Source: an uncultured Francisellaceae bacterium | GTDB lineage: Bacteria > Pseudomonadota > Gammaproteobacteria > UBA6186 > Azoamicaceae | Direction of reading: 5' to 3' | Length of the DNA stretch: 64,000 bases | NCBI GenBank assembly: GCA_945956915.1 | Contig: CAMFJH010000001.1 | Location: forward strand, 103,155-167,154 | Shown here: piece after piece, positions 17,602 to 27,080 of the stretch | How the letters are laid out: each line of letters opens with the position of its first letter | How positions within the stretch are numbered: position 1 is the stretch's first letter | Translations under genes and position numbers: made by a program | Notes under the pieces: generated by a model | Database searches by the model: none | What the model was told of the DNA's origin: nothing | Seen by the model: only the letters and a program-made list of their open reading frames with translations

Positions 17602-18960
17602 TCAGTTATTGTGTGTGGATGCACGTTCAACCACTTGCATGGGCAATGCGGGGGGTTGTAAGGCCAAATTGGGAATCGGTTCTACGGCAGAGGTATCGTA
17701 GCGTGCTTTTAAGCGAAGGTGTTGGGAAAAAGTAGCCAGCAATAAAATACCTTCTGTTAAAGCAAAGTGCATGCCGATGCAAGCATGGGGTCCTGTGCTG
17801 AAGGGAAGATAGGCATAAGCATGTCTTGGATTTTGTGTTTGTTCTAAAAAACGGTGTGGGTAAAAGTCATGCGGATTTTCCCAATAATGGGGGTTTCGGT
17901 GCAGTGCATGAATATTGAGCACACAGTGGGTATTGGCTGGAATAATATACGGATTGATTATATCTTTAGAGTTTGCTTTTCTAGAGATACACCAGATAGT
18001 GGGATATAGCCTTAGGGTTTCTAAAAATATTGCTTTTACCATTGGAAGGGCATGACAGTCTTCAAAACTGGGTGTGCGAGCTCCCAATACGGTATCTATT
18101 TCTTTTTCCATGAGTAGACGATATTCAGAATGTTTATTTAAAAGATGCCAAGTCCAGGCTAAGGCACAGGCCGTGGTTTCATGTCCTGTGAGCAGCATCA
18201 TTTTTAATTCATCCAGAATAGCTTGATTACTTAAAGAGCTATCGGATAATAATAAAGATAATAAATCATCTGGAACCTGTGAACCGGATAAAATTTGGAT
18301 GCGACGGCTTTTAATGATATTTTTAATTAAATTATCCATCTTACGCATAGCACTAAAAAATTTTTTATTTTGAGCGCTGGGAAACCAGCGTGTTAATAGG
18401 GTATTGGTAGATAAATTATGCAATGCCACCATAACAGATTCTCTGAGCATACAAGATTCTTCCATGCTTAGGGTGTGATTGCAAAATACTTTAAATGCAA
18501 TTGCTAAAGTCAAATGTTTGATTTCATCTACAAAGTTTATCAGAGGATCAGATTTTTGTTTCCAAGAGTCTATTAAATCTTTAGTATGCGATATCATGAT
18601 AGAAGCATAGCTTGCGAGTTTTGGGCGTGTGAAGGCCGCTTGCATCAATTGTTTATGCTGTCGCCATCTAGGATCTTCTGTGACAATCAGGCTTTCACCA
18701 AAGACTTTTTTAAAACGATGATAAGTCGGATTGTTTTTAGAATACAGTGGCATCTGTGTTTTTAAAATATGCTTAAAAACCTGTGGATCACTCGTTAAAT
18801 AAATATCAGGTGTTAAAGCTAGGATTTCGCCGTATTGTTCAGATAAAGCTAGGGAATAGTCTAAAACAAAGTGATCAATACTATCGCTGGTTCTAAAGAT
18901 ATCTTGATAATCCCAAGCAATAGAGGGTGTTCTTAAAGTTGGAGTCTGTGTTTCTGACAT
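17602..18960 (-). CDS. Cytochrome P450
   Basis: A 452-residue heme monooxygenase. The I-helix oxygen-activation motif LLTGHETTACALAW is near 253-266, the K-helix ExxR is ETLR near 316, and the heme loop is FSTGPHACIG with the Cys ligand near 395. All catalytic landmarks are present. There is no N-terminal membrane anchor, so it is soluble, as usual in bacteria. The substrate is unknown; no ferredoxin or reductase gene is adjacent. Its ATG overlaps the icmB stop as TAATG on the reverse strand, so translation is coupled to icmB. The sequence resembles the CYP4/CYP102-like group (ExxR followed by RLYPTIW), but this is an impression. Confidence 0.93.
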   Translation of the reverse strand: MSETQTPTLRTPSIAWDYQDIFRTSDSIDHFVLDYSLALSEQYGEILALTPDIYLTSDPQVFKHILKTQMPLYSKNNPTYHRFKKVFGESLIVTEDPRWRQHKQLMQAAFTRPKLASYASIMISHTKDLIDSWKQKSDPLINFVDEIKHLTLAIAFKVFCNHTLSMEESCMLRESVMVALHNLSTNTLLTRWFPSAQNKKFFSAMRKMDNLIKNIIKSRRIQILSGSQVPDDLLSLLLSDSSLSNQAILDELKMMLLTGHETTACALAWTWHLLNKHSEYRLLMEKEIDTVLGARTPSFEDCHALPMVKAIFLETLRLYPTIWCISRKANSKDIINPYIIPANTHCVLNIHALHRNPHYWENPHDFYPHRFLEQTQNPRHAYAYLPFSTGPHACIGMHFALTEGILLLATFSQHLRLKARYDTSAVEPIPNLALQPPALPMQVVERASTHNN

Positions 18961-21900
18961 TAAGTCACTTTGTTTTGTTGTAGTAAAGAATTGGATTTAT
19001 ACACTTGATAAATTTCTTCTATTAATTCATTGATGATACTCATACCACGTTCATCCGTGATTAAATCGCCTTGTTCTTTTAAACGTCCCATGCGTTCTTC
19101 AACCACTTTAGCTGCAGAGCCATTGGGGAACATCATAGCCAGTAATTTACGGGCTTCAACCGCACCAATACGTTCATAGAGCGCATTACGAATACGTGCG
19201 TCTTCAGCGGTGGTATTAAAAGCCCAAAGTTCAATAGGACCTATGGTGCTGGTCACCAATTGGGTGTTAACACCGGTTTTGGTTGAGAATTGAGCAATAA
19301 AAGTCGCACCTCCTGCACGAGGACCATGAACGCGTGTTTCTAAAGCCAATTTGGCCGTATCGGAAAGGCCAAATACTTTAACGGAATGTTCAATGGCTTG
19401 TTTAGGACCTGCATCCATAATAAATACACTGGTGGCAAATTCGATCATCACAGGATCAAAATCATCTAAAGATTGAGAAAGCAAAGCTACTTGTACACGC
19501 CACTTACGACCTTCACGCATGTCTACAATCACTTGATCTCGCACCGCTTTGGCTTTAGAAGTGCGATGGAATTCGTCAAATACAATGCGTTTGGGATCTT
19601 CTCTAATTTCCAAAATACGTTTTTTGTGGTGTTCTTGGTACAGGGCTGGCAGCTCTTTTAAAATATCTTCTGTTAAATAATAATGTCTGGCCAAGATATA
19701 GCGCGCCAACATATACATAATCGCAGTTTGCCTATCAGCGGCTTCTCCCCCTGTTTTGGCTACTTCATCCAAATCCAAAGAGACCACGCGGGCTTCGCCT
19801 AAATCAAAAGCCGTGATACGCGATAAAATAGGGTATTCACGAATAGCACTGGAAATCATGCGCGCAAATGCGCTGATTAAAGGCTCTCCGGTGGGTGCTT
19901 TAATTTCTCCATAAAGATCTTCTACGGTTTGAGAACGACAAATAGAGGTGGCATCAGCAAGCAGGGGAGTGGCATATCGTTGTGCCAAACCGGCTTCATG
20001 TGTTCTACCATGTGTGAATAATTGATCTGTCATTTCCCACCAGGTCGTTTTACTGTCCAATGTGATATTTAATTCAGCAATTAATTTATCGACCCTAGGT
20101 TCTAAATTAGCTGTATAAAGGCGGGGTGTTCCTGTATCCGCTAAAGTTTTATACAATTCATCTACAATCAACCCTGCCATATCCGTAATACCGTCATAAG
20201 CATTAGACTGTCCTACAGGTGTGGCCAGTAAGGTTAAAAAATTCACCACAAAAGCACGTTCTTGGGGTGAAGGATAACGACAGCCTAACTGGGTATCGAA
20301 AGGATTAATCGACATTTCAGGCACCATACGCATACGGTGATAAGCAGCCAAATGTTGTTGATCCGCAGGCAAAGATTCTTTTATCAAAGAGATAAGCCCA
20401 CTGGATGAAGGGCCGATATCGACTACTGCAATATGAGGCAAACGTTGTATACCTCCTGAAAGGCATAAGGCTAGGTTGATTGCATTAGACAAAACAGATT
20501 TACCCGAACCGGGTCTTGCATAGATTAAATCAATCCAGGTGGTTTGTTGGGTAGAACCGGGCTGATAAGGCCAAGGTTTACCATCGGTTGAGCGAAATAA
20601 AACAGCACCGGTTTGCCAAGGAGAAGCTGGGCGTGTGAAAGGGAGCAGAAAACAAACATCGGATAAAGGTGCGACCGAGGCTGTGGCTACGCTGTAACTG
20701 GCTATACCTAAAGTGCTTGACATGACACCCGCATAAGCATCACCTGAGACTTCCGAGGTTTCGCAAAATCCCCAACCTTGAATGGCTTTGGCCAATTCCG
20801 CACTGCGAAGACGTAATTTCTTTTCTTCACCCACAGGTGCCCAAGTAGAGGCCATCACTTGCATTTTAACAATCGCATCATCGGTGTTGACTTCTAAATA
20901 GCGCAATTGTTCGACTGCACTGCCAATTAATTTATTGTGTGCGTGTGCAAAACTTAAAATGGCAGCCACAGTAGGTTTTAAGCCTAAAGACTTTAAACCC
21001 CCACTTTGAATTAAAAAGGAAATACGCCATGGCACATGTGCTTGTAAAGCTCTATTGAATAAAGTAGAAAATGAGGCAAGCTCTTTAGGAAATAAATCAA
21101 TTGAAATCGCAGAATACACACGGTCACCAATGCGAGCTGAGCGCAGATCTAGGACTTCGCCATCTCTTGGGATTAATTGATTGGCTAAAGGCGGCCATAA
21201 AACATCCGAAACATCTCCCGAAAAATTTCGGGTTTCGCGTATAGGAATGCGGTCGCCGGGTAGATAAGGTTGCCATTTGGGATCTGTAAAATCAGGATCA
21301 ACCGATTCTCGGATTGCTCGACAAGCATCGTGTACATCGAGCAAGAGCGTTAATAAACCAAAGCCATTGAACTCGGATACTAAAGTACGTACCAGAGAAT
21401 CATGAGTATCTCTTAATTCAGGAATAGCTTGCATAAAATTTTGAGCATTGCGAATTAAAGGAATTTTGCCCTCTTTGTCTCTGGCAATTCTGTCTTTAAC
21501 GGATTGATCCGTTTGTGCTTTTGTCATGCCTGAAGGCCGTGTCCAAACGACCATATAAAGGGTCTCTGAAGCACAATAACGTTTTAATTCAGAAACGCGT
21601 TCGTTAAAAAGATCATCCAAGGCCATATTAAGGCGTTTAGCCGTTTGACGCGCTGGGGCTAAAATATATTCTAAATCGCGTGCGACCGATTCTTTATCAT
21701 GCGAAAAATACACTTGAATCACATGACCTGCACGAGACAAACAGGTTTGTAAAGCTTGGGTTAAGCCTTTGTGCATGCGTTCGAATTCATCAGGGCCCAC
21801 TAGAAAGGTAGCGCCTTGTAAGCGAAAGATGGAGACTAAAGATCCATCACGTGCGACTAAGGCATGTTTAGAATCTGCGGTTTCTAATTCGCAATAAGTT

Positions 21901-21983
21901 TCCGCTAGTTGCCCAACTGCAGTTCCTAGCCATGCTAAAATGCCATCAATGGTATCAAGTATGGGATCTAAAATTTTGCTCAT
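18960..21983 (-). CDS. icmB: IcmB/DotO, Dot/Icm VirB4-like ATPase
   Basis: A 1007-residue ATPase matching DotO (IcmB) in length. DotO is the VirB4-like ATPase that forms a hexamer of dimers with DotB at the cytoplasmic face of the Dot/Icm channel. Walker A is ARPGSGKSVLSNAI near 488-500 and Walker B is KRIVFDEFHR near 800. The N-terminal part (SKHALVARDGSLVSIFRLQG) matches the VirB4/IcmB N-domain. No other icm gene is adjacent, although icmB usually sits with icmJ and icmD in Legionella and Coxiella, so the system is split into at least two loci here. The P450 gene follows with overlapping stop and start. Confidence 0.95.
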   Translation of the reverse strand: MSKILDPILDTIDGILAWLGTAVGQLAETYCELETADSKHALVARDGSLVSIFRLQGATFLVGPDEFERMHKGLTQALQTCLSRAGHVIQVYFSHDKESVARDLEYILAPARQTAKRLNMALDDLFNERVSELKRYCASETLYMVVWTRPSGMTKAQTDQSVKDRIARDKEGKIPLIRNAQNFMQAIPELRDTHDSLVRTLVSEFNGFGLLTLLLDVHDACRAIRESVDPDFTDPKWQPYLPGDRIPIRETRNFSGDVSDVLWPPLANQLIPRDGEVLDLRSARIGDRVYSAISIDLFPKELASFSTLFNRALQAHVPWRISFLIQSGGLKSLGLKPTVAAILSFAHAHNKLIGSAVEQLRYLEVNTDDAIVKMQVMASTWAPVGEEKKLRLRSAELAKAIQGWGFCETSEVSGDAYAGVMSSTLGIASYSVATASVAPLSDVCFLLPFTRPASPWQTGAVLFRSTDGKPWPYQPGSTQQTTWIDLIYARPGSGKSVLSNAINLALCLSGGIQRLPHIAVVDIGPSSSGLISLIKESLPADQQHLAAYHRMRMVPEMSINPFDTQLGCRYPSPQERAFVVNFLTLLATPVGQSNAYDGITDMAGLIVDELYKTLADTGTPRLYTANLEPRVDKLIAELNITLDSKTTWWEMTDQLFTHGRTHEAGLAQRYATPLLADATSICRSQTVEDLYGEIKAPTGEPLISAFARMISSAIREYPILSRITAFDLGEARVVSLDLDEVAKTGGEAADRQTAIMYMLARYILARHYYLTEDILKELPALYQEHHKKRILEIREDPKRIVFDEFHRTSKAKAVRDQVIVDMREGRKWRVQVALLSQSLDDFDPVMIEFATSVFIMDAGPKQAIEHSVKVFGLSDTAKLALETRVHGPRAGGATFIAQFSTKTGVNTQLVTSTIGPIELWAFNTTAEDARIRNALYERIGAVEARKLLAMMFPNGSAAKVVEERMGRLKEQGDLITDERGMSIINELIEEIYQVYKSNSLLQQNKVT

Positions 21984-22137
21984 ATGCTTGTTAGTTTAGC
22001 AACCCTTGCTTGTATCTACAAATATCGTTGCTTTATTTTTTTATTCGCGCTTTATCAAAACAAAATAAAAGGCCTGGTTGTTTGTTGGTGGGTCAAAATT
22101 AATGTGTATACACGCTTGTATTCTGAGTTCTAATAAA

Positions 22138-22229
22138 TTGCACCAAATCTATAAAATTTCAATTTGGTGCAAAAACTTAACCTTAATGAATTTTGCACCA
22201 AATCTTATAAAACCTTTTTTGGTGCAAAA
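22138..22229 (+). repeat. Two tandem hairpin repeats (GCACCAAA...TTTGGTGC) upstream of an ATPase gene
   Basis: Copy 1 pairs TTGCACCAAAT (22138-22148) with ATTTGGTGCAA (22162-22172). Copy 2 pairs TTTTGCACCAAA (22191-22202) with TTTGGTGCAAAA (22218-22229). Both spacers (13 and 15 bases) contain ATAAAA, so the two units are also direct copies of each other. They lie in the gap between icmB and the rightward ATPase gene and probably bind a regulator or form RNA hairpins. Confidence 0.65.
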
Positions 22230-22268
22230 TTTCATGATATAATCATTTTAAGTAGGGGGAAATGATGA

Positions 22269-23705
22269 ATGACAAAATTTATTGGTAGACAGTGGGAGTT
22301 AGAGCGATTCAAAGACTTGCTAAGCAGACCAACGGCTTCATTTGTAGTTGTTAAGGGTCGAAGGCGGATCGGAAAAAGTCGATTGATTGAAGAATTTGCG
22401 AAAGATTTTAAGTTTGTTTCTGTTTCTGGTCTATTCCCTCAGAAAAAAATGAGCGCACAGGATCAACGAAACGAGTTTTCTCGTGAAATATCTAGAACTT
22501 TAGATATTCCTTTACTGCAGAGTGAAGACTGGGGAGATTTATTTTGGAATCTTAGCCTTCATACTTCTCAAGGTAGAGTAATCATATTGTTAGATGAAAT
22601 TACTTGGTTAAGTGATGATGACCCCACATTTTTGCCTAAATTGAAAAATGCTTGGGATAATTTTTTTAAAAAAAATCCTAAATTAATTCTTTTTGTATGT
22701 GGTTCTATTTCTTCATGGATTGATAAAAATATTTTAGTAAGTACCGGTTTTGTTGGGAGAATAGATTTAGAATTAACCTTGCATGAATTATCTTTATTTG
22801 AGTGCAATGAATTTTGGGGAAAAAGAAAAGAACAAATATCAGATTATGAAAAATTTAAACTATTGTCATTAACGGGTGGTATTCCTCGTTATCTAGAAAT
22901 TATTACGCCTCAAGAATCAGCAGAATACAATATCAAACGTTTGTGTTTTACTAAAGGTGGAACCTTATATAAGGAATTTGATAAAATTTTTAATGATTTG
23001 TTTGGTAAACGGAGCCCGATTTATAAAGATATTTTAGAATGTCTTGTTCCCTCGCCGTTGTCGTTAGAGGAAATTTTTAAATGCCTTAATGTTTCAAAAA
23101 GCGGCTCTTTCAAAGAGTACATCGATGATCTTATTGAAAGTGGATTTGTGCAACGGGATTATTGTTGGTCCTTACAAACTAAAAAGCAATCTAAATTTTC
23201 TCGATTTAGAATCAGTGATAATTATATTCGTTTTTATTTAAAATATATTGCGCCTAATCAAGATAAAATTGAACGCAATTCTTTTTTAGATAAGACTCTA
23301 ATGACTTTGCCTGGATGGGATACTATTATGGGATTGCAGTTTGAAAATCTTGTACTTAATAATCGATCATTTATTTGGAAAAAATTGAATATAGACAGTA
23401 ATGAAGTGGTCAACGATAATCCATACTTTCAAAAGGGCAATAAATCAGTTTTTGGATGCCAGATTGATTATATGATTCAAACGCGCTTTAATTGTTTATA
23501 TATTTGTGAGATTAAATTTTCACGTGCTCCTATCCAAAAACAAATTATAACTGAGATGGAGTCGAAAATTTCTCGATTGGCCAAACCTTCTAATTTCTCA
23601 TATCGTCCAGTACTAATACACGTCAATGGTGTTGATGATGAGGTAATAGCCAGTGAATTTTTCGCGAGTATTATTCATTTTGGCGAGTTATTGTATGTGA
23701 ACTAA
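22269..23705 (+). CDS. AAA ATPase with C-terminal DUF234/nuclease-like domain
   Basis: A 478-residue protein of the archaeal-type ATPase family with a DUF234-like C-terminus. FIGRQWELERF at the N-terminus is the family start signature. Walker A is VKGRRRIGKSRLIEEF near 29-40 and Walker B is IILLDEITWL near 103-112. FVCGS is a sensor motif, and LTGGIPRYLE near 205 is typical of the group. A winged-helix segment follows, then at about 397-416 a PD-(D/E)xK-like pattern: Asp in QIDYM, then CEIKFS. Start ATG 22269 follows AGGGGGA. Relatives are common as solitary genes in archaea and bacteria and are often linked to mobile elements; the function is unknown. The two hairpins upstream suggest autoregulation. 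Confidence 0.85.
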   Translation: MTKFIGRQWELERFKDLLSRPTASFVVVKGRRRIGKSRLIEEFAKDFKFVSVSGLFPQKKMSAQDQRNEFSREISRTLDIPLLQSEDWGDLFWNLSLHTSQGRVIILLDEITWLSDDDPTFLPKLKNAWDNFFKKNPKLILFVCGSISSWIDKNILVSTGFVGRIDLELTLHELSLFECNEFWGKRKEQISDYEKFKLLSLTGGIPRYLEIITPQESAEYNIKRLCFTKGGTLYKEFDKIFNDLFGKRSPIYKDILECLVPSPLSLEEIFKCLNVSKSGSFKEYIDDLIESGFVQRDYCWSLQTKKQSKFSRFRISDNYIRFYLKYIAPNQDKIERNSFLDKTLMTLPGWDTIMGLQFENLVLNNRSFIWKKLNIDSNEVVNDNPYFQKGNKSVFGCQIDYMIQTRFNCLYICEIKFSRAPIQKQIITEMESKISRLAKPSNFSYRPVLIHVNGVDDEVIASEFFASIIHFGELLYVN

Positions 23706-23758
23706 ATGGAATATTTTTCCTGAAGAATAACTAAGTAATCATATACAATTAAAAAGCA

Positions 23759-24331
23759 TTATATATAAAAACTCATTTTGCTCGCAAGTCCGGAAGTAAT
23801 TACTTGTATGAATTTTTTTGTGAAGGGAGGGAGAGTTGGTGCCTCTAAAGTTTCCAGTGTATGTATATTTTCATCGGCTTGAATGTGTTCTAGAATAGCA
23901 CGACTTTGGGTATCTTGTGCAGGCAGTTGATGAATATGCTTTTCTAATTGGTTTACGATTTGTTTTTGGTTTTGGGCTAAAAAAGCTAAGCTAAGTTTAT
24001 CGCCTGTAAGGCCAATCAATATTCCCATACCAAAAGAAGCGGTATAGCCTATGGGGTTTAGTTTACTTGTTTGGGTATTGAGTTCTTGAATACGTACTTC
24101 GCACCATTTGAGGTGATCTTCTTTTTGCTGAGCGTGCTCAACAAAGCTTGTTGCCAAACTATCATCATTTGCCATAACCGCTTGCGCTTGGTATAAGGCT
24201 TGGGCACAGAATTGGGTATGATGATTCGCCCGCAGATACGCGGCTGATTGTTGTTCGGGTGTTTGTACTCGACCGCGCGCAAGCTTATCCAAACGGGAGA
24301 TGGCGCGATCGATCCAAGAATAATGCCGCAT
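23759..24331 (-). CDS. coq7: Coq7-like ubiquinone biosynthesis hydroxylase with altered metal site
   Basis: A 190-residue ferritin-like protein that aligns along its length with bacterial Coq7 (demethoxyubiquinone hydroxylase). Landmarks are MRHYS-IDR at the start, CAQALYQ at 42-48, EDHLKWCE at 71-78, LNPIGYTASFGMGILIGLTGD at 91-111, and SRAILEHIQADE at 143-154. From memory of the family, the diiron ligands are Glu in GEVCAQ, Glu and His in ExxH, Glu in TEDQV, and Glu and His in a second ExxH. Here the first is Gln40, the second is Lys70 with His73 kept, the third is Gln122, and Glu154/His157 are kept. Three of six ligands therefore look lost. It may be a non-catalytic Coq7 paralogue or use another mechanism. 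Confidence 0.85.
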   Translation of the reverse strand: MRHYSWIDRAISRLDKLARGRVQTPEQQSAAYLRANHHTQFCAQALYQAQAVMANDDSLATSFVEHAQQKEDHLKWCEVRIQELNTQTSKLNPIGYTASFGMGILIGLTGDKLSLAFLAQNQKQIVNQLEKHIHQLPAQDTQSRAILEHIQADENIHTLETLEAPTLPPFTKKFIQVITSGLASKMSFYI

Positions 24332-24338
24332 GCGAATC

Positions 24339-24590
24339 TTAGGCAGGTTCTAGATGCTCAACTGAGTGGCTTTCGATTTTTACGGGGTTAAGATCGGCAT
24401 TTTCAAGCTTACGTAATAGAGAGGCAAGTTCTTGTTCCCAAGCATTTTGTTTGGCTTTAAGGGCTGTGTTCTCGTTGTGAAGGGTTTTATTGTGTTCTTC
24501 TTGGTCTTCTAACTGTAAACGCAAAAGCTCGATAGCTTCCAAGGCAGCATCGACCTTTTGTTCTAATTTTTCAAATACGGAATGCGACAT
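24339..24590 (-). CDS. zapB: ZapB-like coiled-coil cell division factor
   Basis: An 83-residue all-helical protein. The start VFEKLEQKVDAALEAIELLRLQLE closely follows ZapB ([20 protein letters not shown]), and NAWEQELASLLRKLE matches its NGWQERLQALLGRME end. ZapB is a small coiled-coil that supports Z-ring assembly through ZapA. Length agrees with the family (about 80). It sits between rpoS and coq7 on the same strand, 7 bases ahead of coq7, with a ribosome binding site (GGGAGAT) upstream. Confidence 0.8.
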   Translation of the reverse strand: MSHSVFEKLEQKVDAALEAIELLRLQLEDQEEHNKTLHNENTALKAKQNAWEQELASLLRKLENADLNPVKIESHSVEHLEPA

Positions 24591-24640
24591 GATTCATCTC
24601 CCTAAACGGTAAAAATACCATTGTAGCGCAGAAAGTCCTC

Positions 24641-25615
24641 TTAATAAAAGATAGTTTCTATCGCGATGCCTTTTTCTGCCAAAATAGATTTTAGCAGTTT
24701 TAAGGCTTCTACTTGGATTTGTCGCACGCGTTCACGGGTTAGCCCCACTTCTAAGCCCACTTGCTCTAAGGTCGCTTCTTCATGACCTTGCATGCCAAAA
24801 CGCCTTACCAGAATGGCTCTTTGTTTTTCATTGAGCATGGCAAGACATTCGTCCAATTTGCTTTTAAGATTTTTATCCTCTAACTGTTGGGCAGGACCGT
24901 CTGCATTCACGTCGGTTAAGGCATCCAGCAAGGGCTTCTCTGAATCATCTCCCATGGGAGAATCCACAGATAAGGTTCGTTCATTTAACCTCAGCAATCG
25001 ATTCACATCTCTGGGGTCTACATCCAAAGCTTTGGCAATGTCCTCAAAGGTGGGTTCATGATCCAGTGCTTGAGTCATTTCGCGAGCTTTTCTTAGGTAA
25101 ACATTCAGCTCTTTAATAATATGGATGGGCAAGCGTATGGTTCGGGTTTGGTTCATGATCGCCCGTTCGATGTTTTGGCGTATCCACCAGGTAGCATAAG
25201 TCGAAAAACGAAAACCGCGTTCCGGATCAAATTTTTCTACTGCGCGAATAAGGCCCAGGTTGCCTTCCTCTATCAAATCTAACAGTGCCAAGCCACGATT
25301 TAAATAACGCCGAGAAATTTTAACTACCAGCCTTAAATTGCAGCGCACCATATGGTTTCTGGCTTCTTCATTGCCTTCTCGTGATCGCCTAGCATAATAA
25401 ATTTCTTCAGTTGCACTTAATAAAGGCGAGTTGCCAATTTCAGTGAGGTAAAGCTGAGTAGGGTCTGCATCGGGTTTACGAGGTTTTAGCGTGGTAGCTA
25501 CTTCAACGTCGGGTAGTTCCGACAGCTCCCAGCTGGTTTCTAAACTAACTTTCTCGGGGCGAAAGTCCATGTGTTCTTCTGGACATTGCTCGACTAATAA
25601 TACATCTTCATCCAT
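24641..25615 (-). CDS. rpoS: RNA polymerase sigma factor RpoS
   Basis: A 324-residue group 2 sigma factor. Region 1.2 begins at [16 protein letters not shown]. Region 2 carries [63 protein letters not shown] by parts. Region 3 begins [13 protein letters not shown], and region 4 ends with the [18 protein letters not shown] helix-turn-helix. The short spacing and the [13 protein letters not shown] segment fit RpoS rather than RpoD. A strong AGGAGG lies at 25642-25647, 26 bases before the ATG and 5 bases before an in-frame ATT, so the true start may be upstream at 25636. The usual upstream partner nlpD is absent; ihfB is divergent. Confidence 0.93.
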   Translation of the reverse strand: MDEDVLLVEQCPEEHMDFRPEKVSLETSWELSELPDVEVATTLKPRKPDADPTQLYLTEIGNSPLLSATEEIYYARRSREGNEEARNHMVRCNLRLVVKISRRYLNRGLALLDLIEEGNLGLIRAVEKFDPERGFRFSTYATWWIRQNIERAIMNQTRTIRLPIHIIKELNVYLRKAREMTQALDHEPTFEDIAKALDVDPRDVNRLLRLNERTLSVDSPMGDDSEKPLLDALTDVNADGPAQQLEDKNLKSKLDECLAMLNEKQRAILVRRFGMQGHEEATLEQVGLEVGLTRERVRQIQVEALKLLKSILAEKGIAIETIFY

Positions 25616-25796
25616 TTCTTCCGTTGTGGTATTAATAATATCCTCCTAATCCCTTAAGTTTTGTTACTTCCCTGTACACAGTCACCCTATGGATACTTTC
25701 ATTCTAATCTAACCTTGGGTATTTTCAACTTTATATTTTTAAATTTAAATGGTATTTTTAAAAGAAGGAGCTACTTTTAGAAAGAGGTATACTGAA

Positions 25797-26108
25797 ATGA
25801 CACGTTCAGATCTAATTCAAAGGTTATTTGAGAGACAGAGTTATTTGTCTTACAAGCAAACGGAGCAAGCAGTAAGACAAATTTTAGATCAAATGGCTTT
25901 AGCAATCGAAAAAGGAAATCGGATTGAAATACGAGGTTTTGGTAGTTTTTCTGTTCGCTTTCGCGCACCCCGTATCGCTAGAAATCCCAAAACGGGTGAG
26001 TCTGTTACTAAAGAAGCGGGCTATACGCCGCATTTTAAACCTGGCAAAGAGTTGCGTGAGCGAGTGAATGCCAGTGTGGCTCAATTTCCCCTGATAGAAG
26101 CTTCGTAA
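25797..26108 (+). CDS. ihfB: Integration host factor subunit beta
   Basis: IHF-beta, a 103-residue DNA-bending protein that dimerises with IHF-alpha. ATG 25797 ([14 protein letters not shown]) matches the family start, with AGAGG upstream; the frame is open 16 codons further but without support. The DNA-binding arm is [22 protein letters not shown] and the end is [13 protein letters not shown]. It is normally found after rpsA in gammaproteobacteria; here it is divergent from rpoS. Confidence 0.95.
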   Translation: MTRSDLIQRLFERQSYLSYKQTEQAVRQILDQMALAIEKGNRIEIRGFGSFSVRFRAPRIARNPKTGESVTKEAGYTPHFKPGKELRERVNASVAQFPLIEAS

Positions 26109-26146
26109 GTTCTAACACATAGACAAGTAGACAAGGAGTGGAGTTT

Positions 26147-27019
26147 GTGAAAAAAGGATTATCTCGGCGCTTATATGCTGTAGGCTTAATGTTGGCAACT
26201 GTATTTACTTCAGTTGCATGGGCCGATTTTGGTGTGCGAACGCCTGTTATTTATGAAGACAGCGATTGCCAAGAACGGTTTAAAATGGAGCAATGTGATA
26301 CCAATCCTTGTTATGGCAATGGCCAAGCCTTGCGATTTAAACAAGCGGTGGGTGGTTGCACTGCATTAAGCGCTGAAGAAGAAATGGCTTTGGCTGCACA
26401 ATTGCCTTTAATCCAGAAAAAACGTTATTACGGTCGTATGCGAATAAGTAAAGGCACTTTATCGCTCACCCGTATTAGAAACGTATCTACCGATGGTAAC
26501 TCGAATGCTGTTTTAGCCAATGTTATTTCCAGTACAAGTCAAAATGGACTAGAGTTGGCTTTTGGGTATATTTGGGAACCCACTTTTTGGGGAGACATCG
26601 AATATTTAGTCAATAAAAACTTTAACCAACCTGCCCGTGCTATTTTTGTAGGATCGGCTCAAACTTTTCCCTTTACGATTAAAAATAATACGATTTTAGC
26701 AAATGCTTATTATAATTTCGTAGGATTTTCTAGGTTTGAACCTTATGTCACGGTCGGTGCAGGTTTAGCGGTAAACAGTGTACACGCGCCTACGCTATTA
26801 GGCCAAAATATCAGTTTACAAAATTATGGCTTAGCATTGGCAGGAGGCGTTGGTATGCGCATTGGTTTCTTTAAGCGTTGGTACCTGGACTTTGCTTATC
26901 GCTATATCAGTTTAGGATCTTTCAATATTAAATTTACCAATGATCCTACGACCTTTACTCGATTAAACACCAATTATAACTTGAGTACGGTAAGTATTGG
27001 TGCCATATTTCTGTTTTAA
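26147..27019 (+). CDS. Outer-membrane beta-barrel protein
   Basis: About 290 residues with a signal peptide (KKGLSRRLYAVGLMLATVFTSVAWA). GTG 26147 is preferred because AAGGAG lies 8 bases before it. A Cys-rich segment of about 45 residues (four Cys within EDSDCQERF...NPCYGNG, then GGC) precedes the barrel. From about residue 95 alternating strands run to the end and finish in aromatic/hydrophobic IGAIFLF, the typical outer-membrane C-terminal strand. It resembles OmpW / opacity-type eight-stranded barrels. Function is unknown; possible roles are surface adhesion or small-molecule passage. Confidence 0.75.
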   Translation: MKKGLSRRLYAVGLMLATVFTSVAWADFGVRTPVIYEDSDCQERFKMEQCDTNPCYGNGQALRFKQAVGGCTALSAEEEMALAAQLPLIQKKRYYGRMRISKGTLSLTRIRNVSTDGNSNAVLANVISSTSQNGLELAFGYIWEPTFWGDIEYLVNKNFNQPARAIFVGSAQTFPFTIKNNTILANAYYNFVGFSRFEPYVTVGAGLAVNSVHAPTLLGQNISLQNYGLALAGGVGMRIGFFKRWYLDFAYRYISLGSFNIKFTNDPTTFTRLNTNYNLSTVSIGAIFLF

Positions 27020-27080
27020 TACCTTGCTATTTAGGGTCTTAGGCCGTATATTGAGTAGCTATTAGGGGGTGGCGAAACAC

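Noticed and set aside
22138..22229. Rho-independent terminator of icmB
   Set aside because: icmB runs leftwards away from this region, so it cannot be its terminator.
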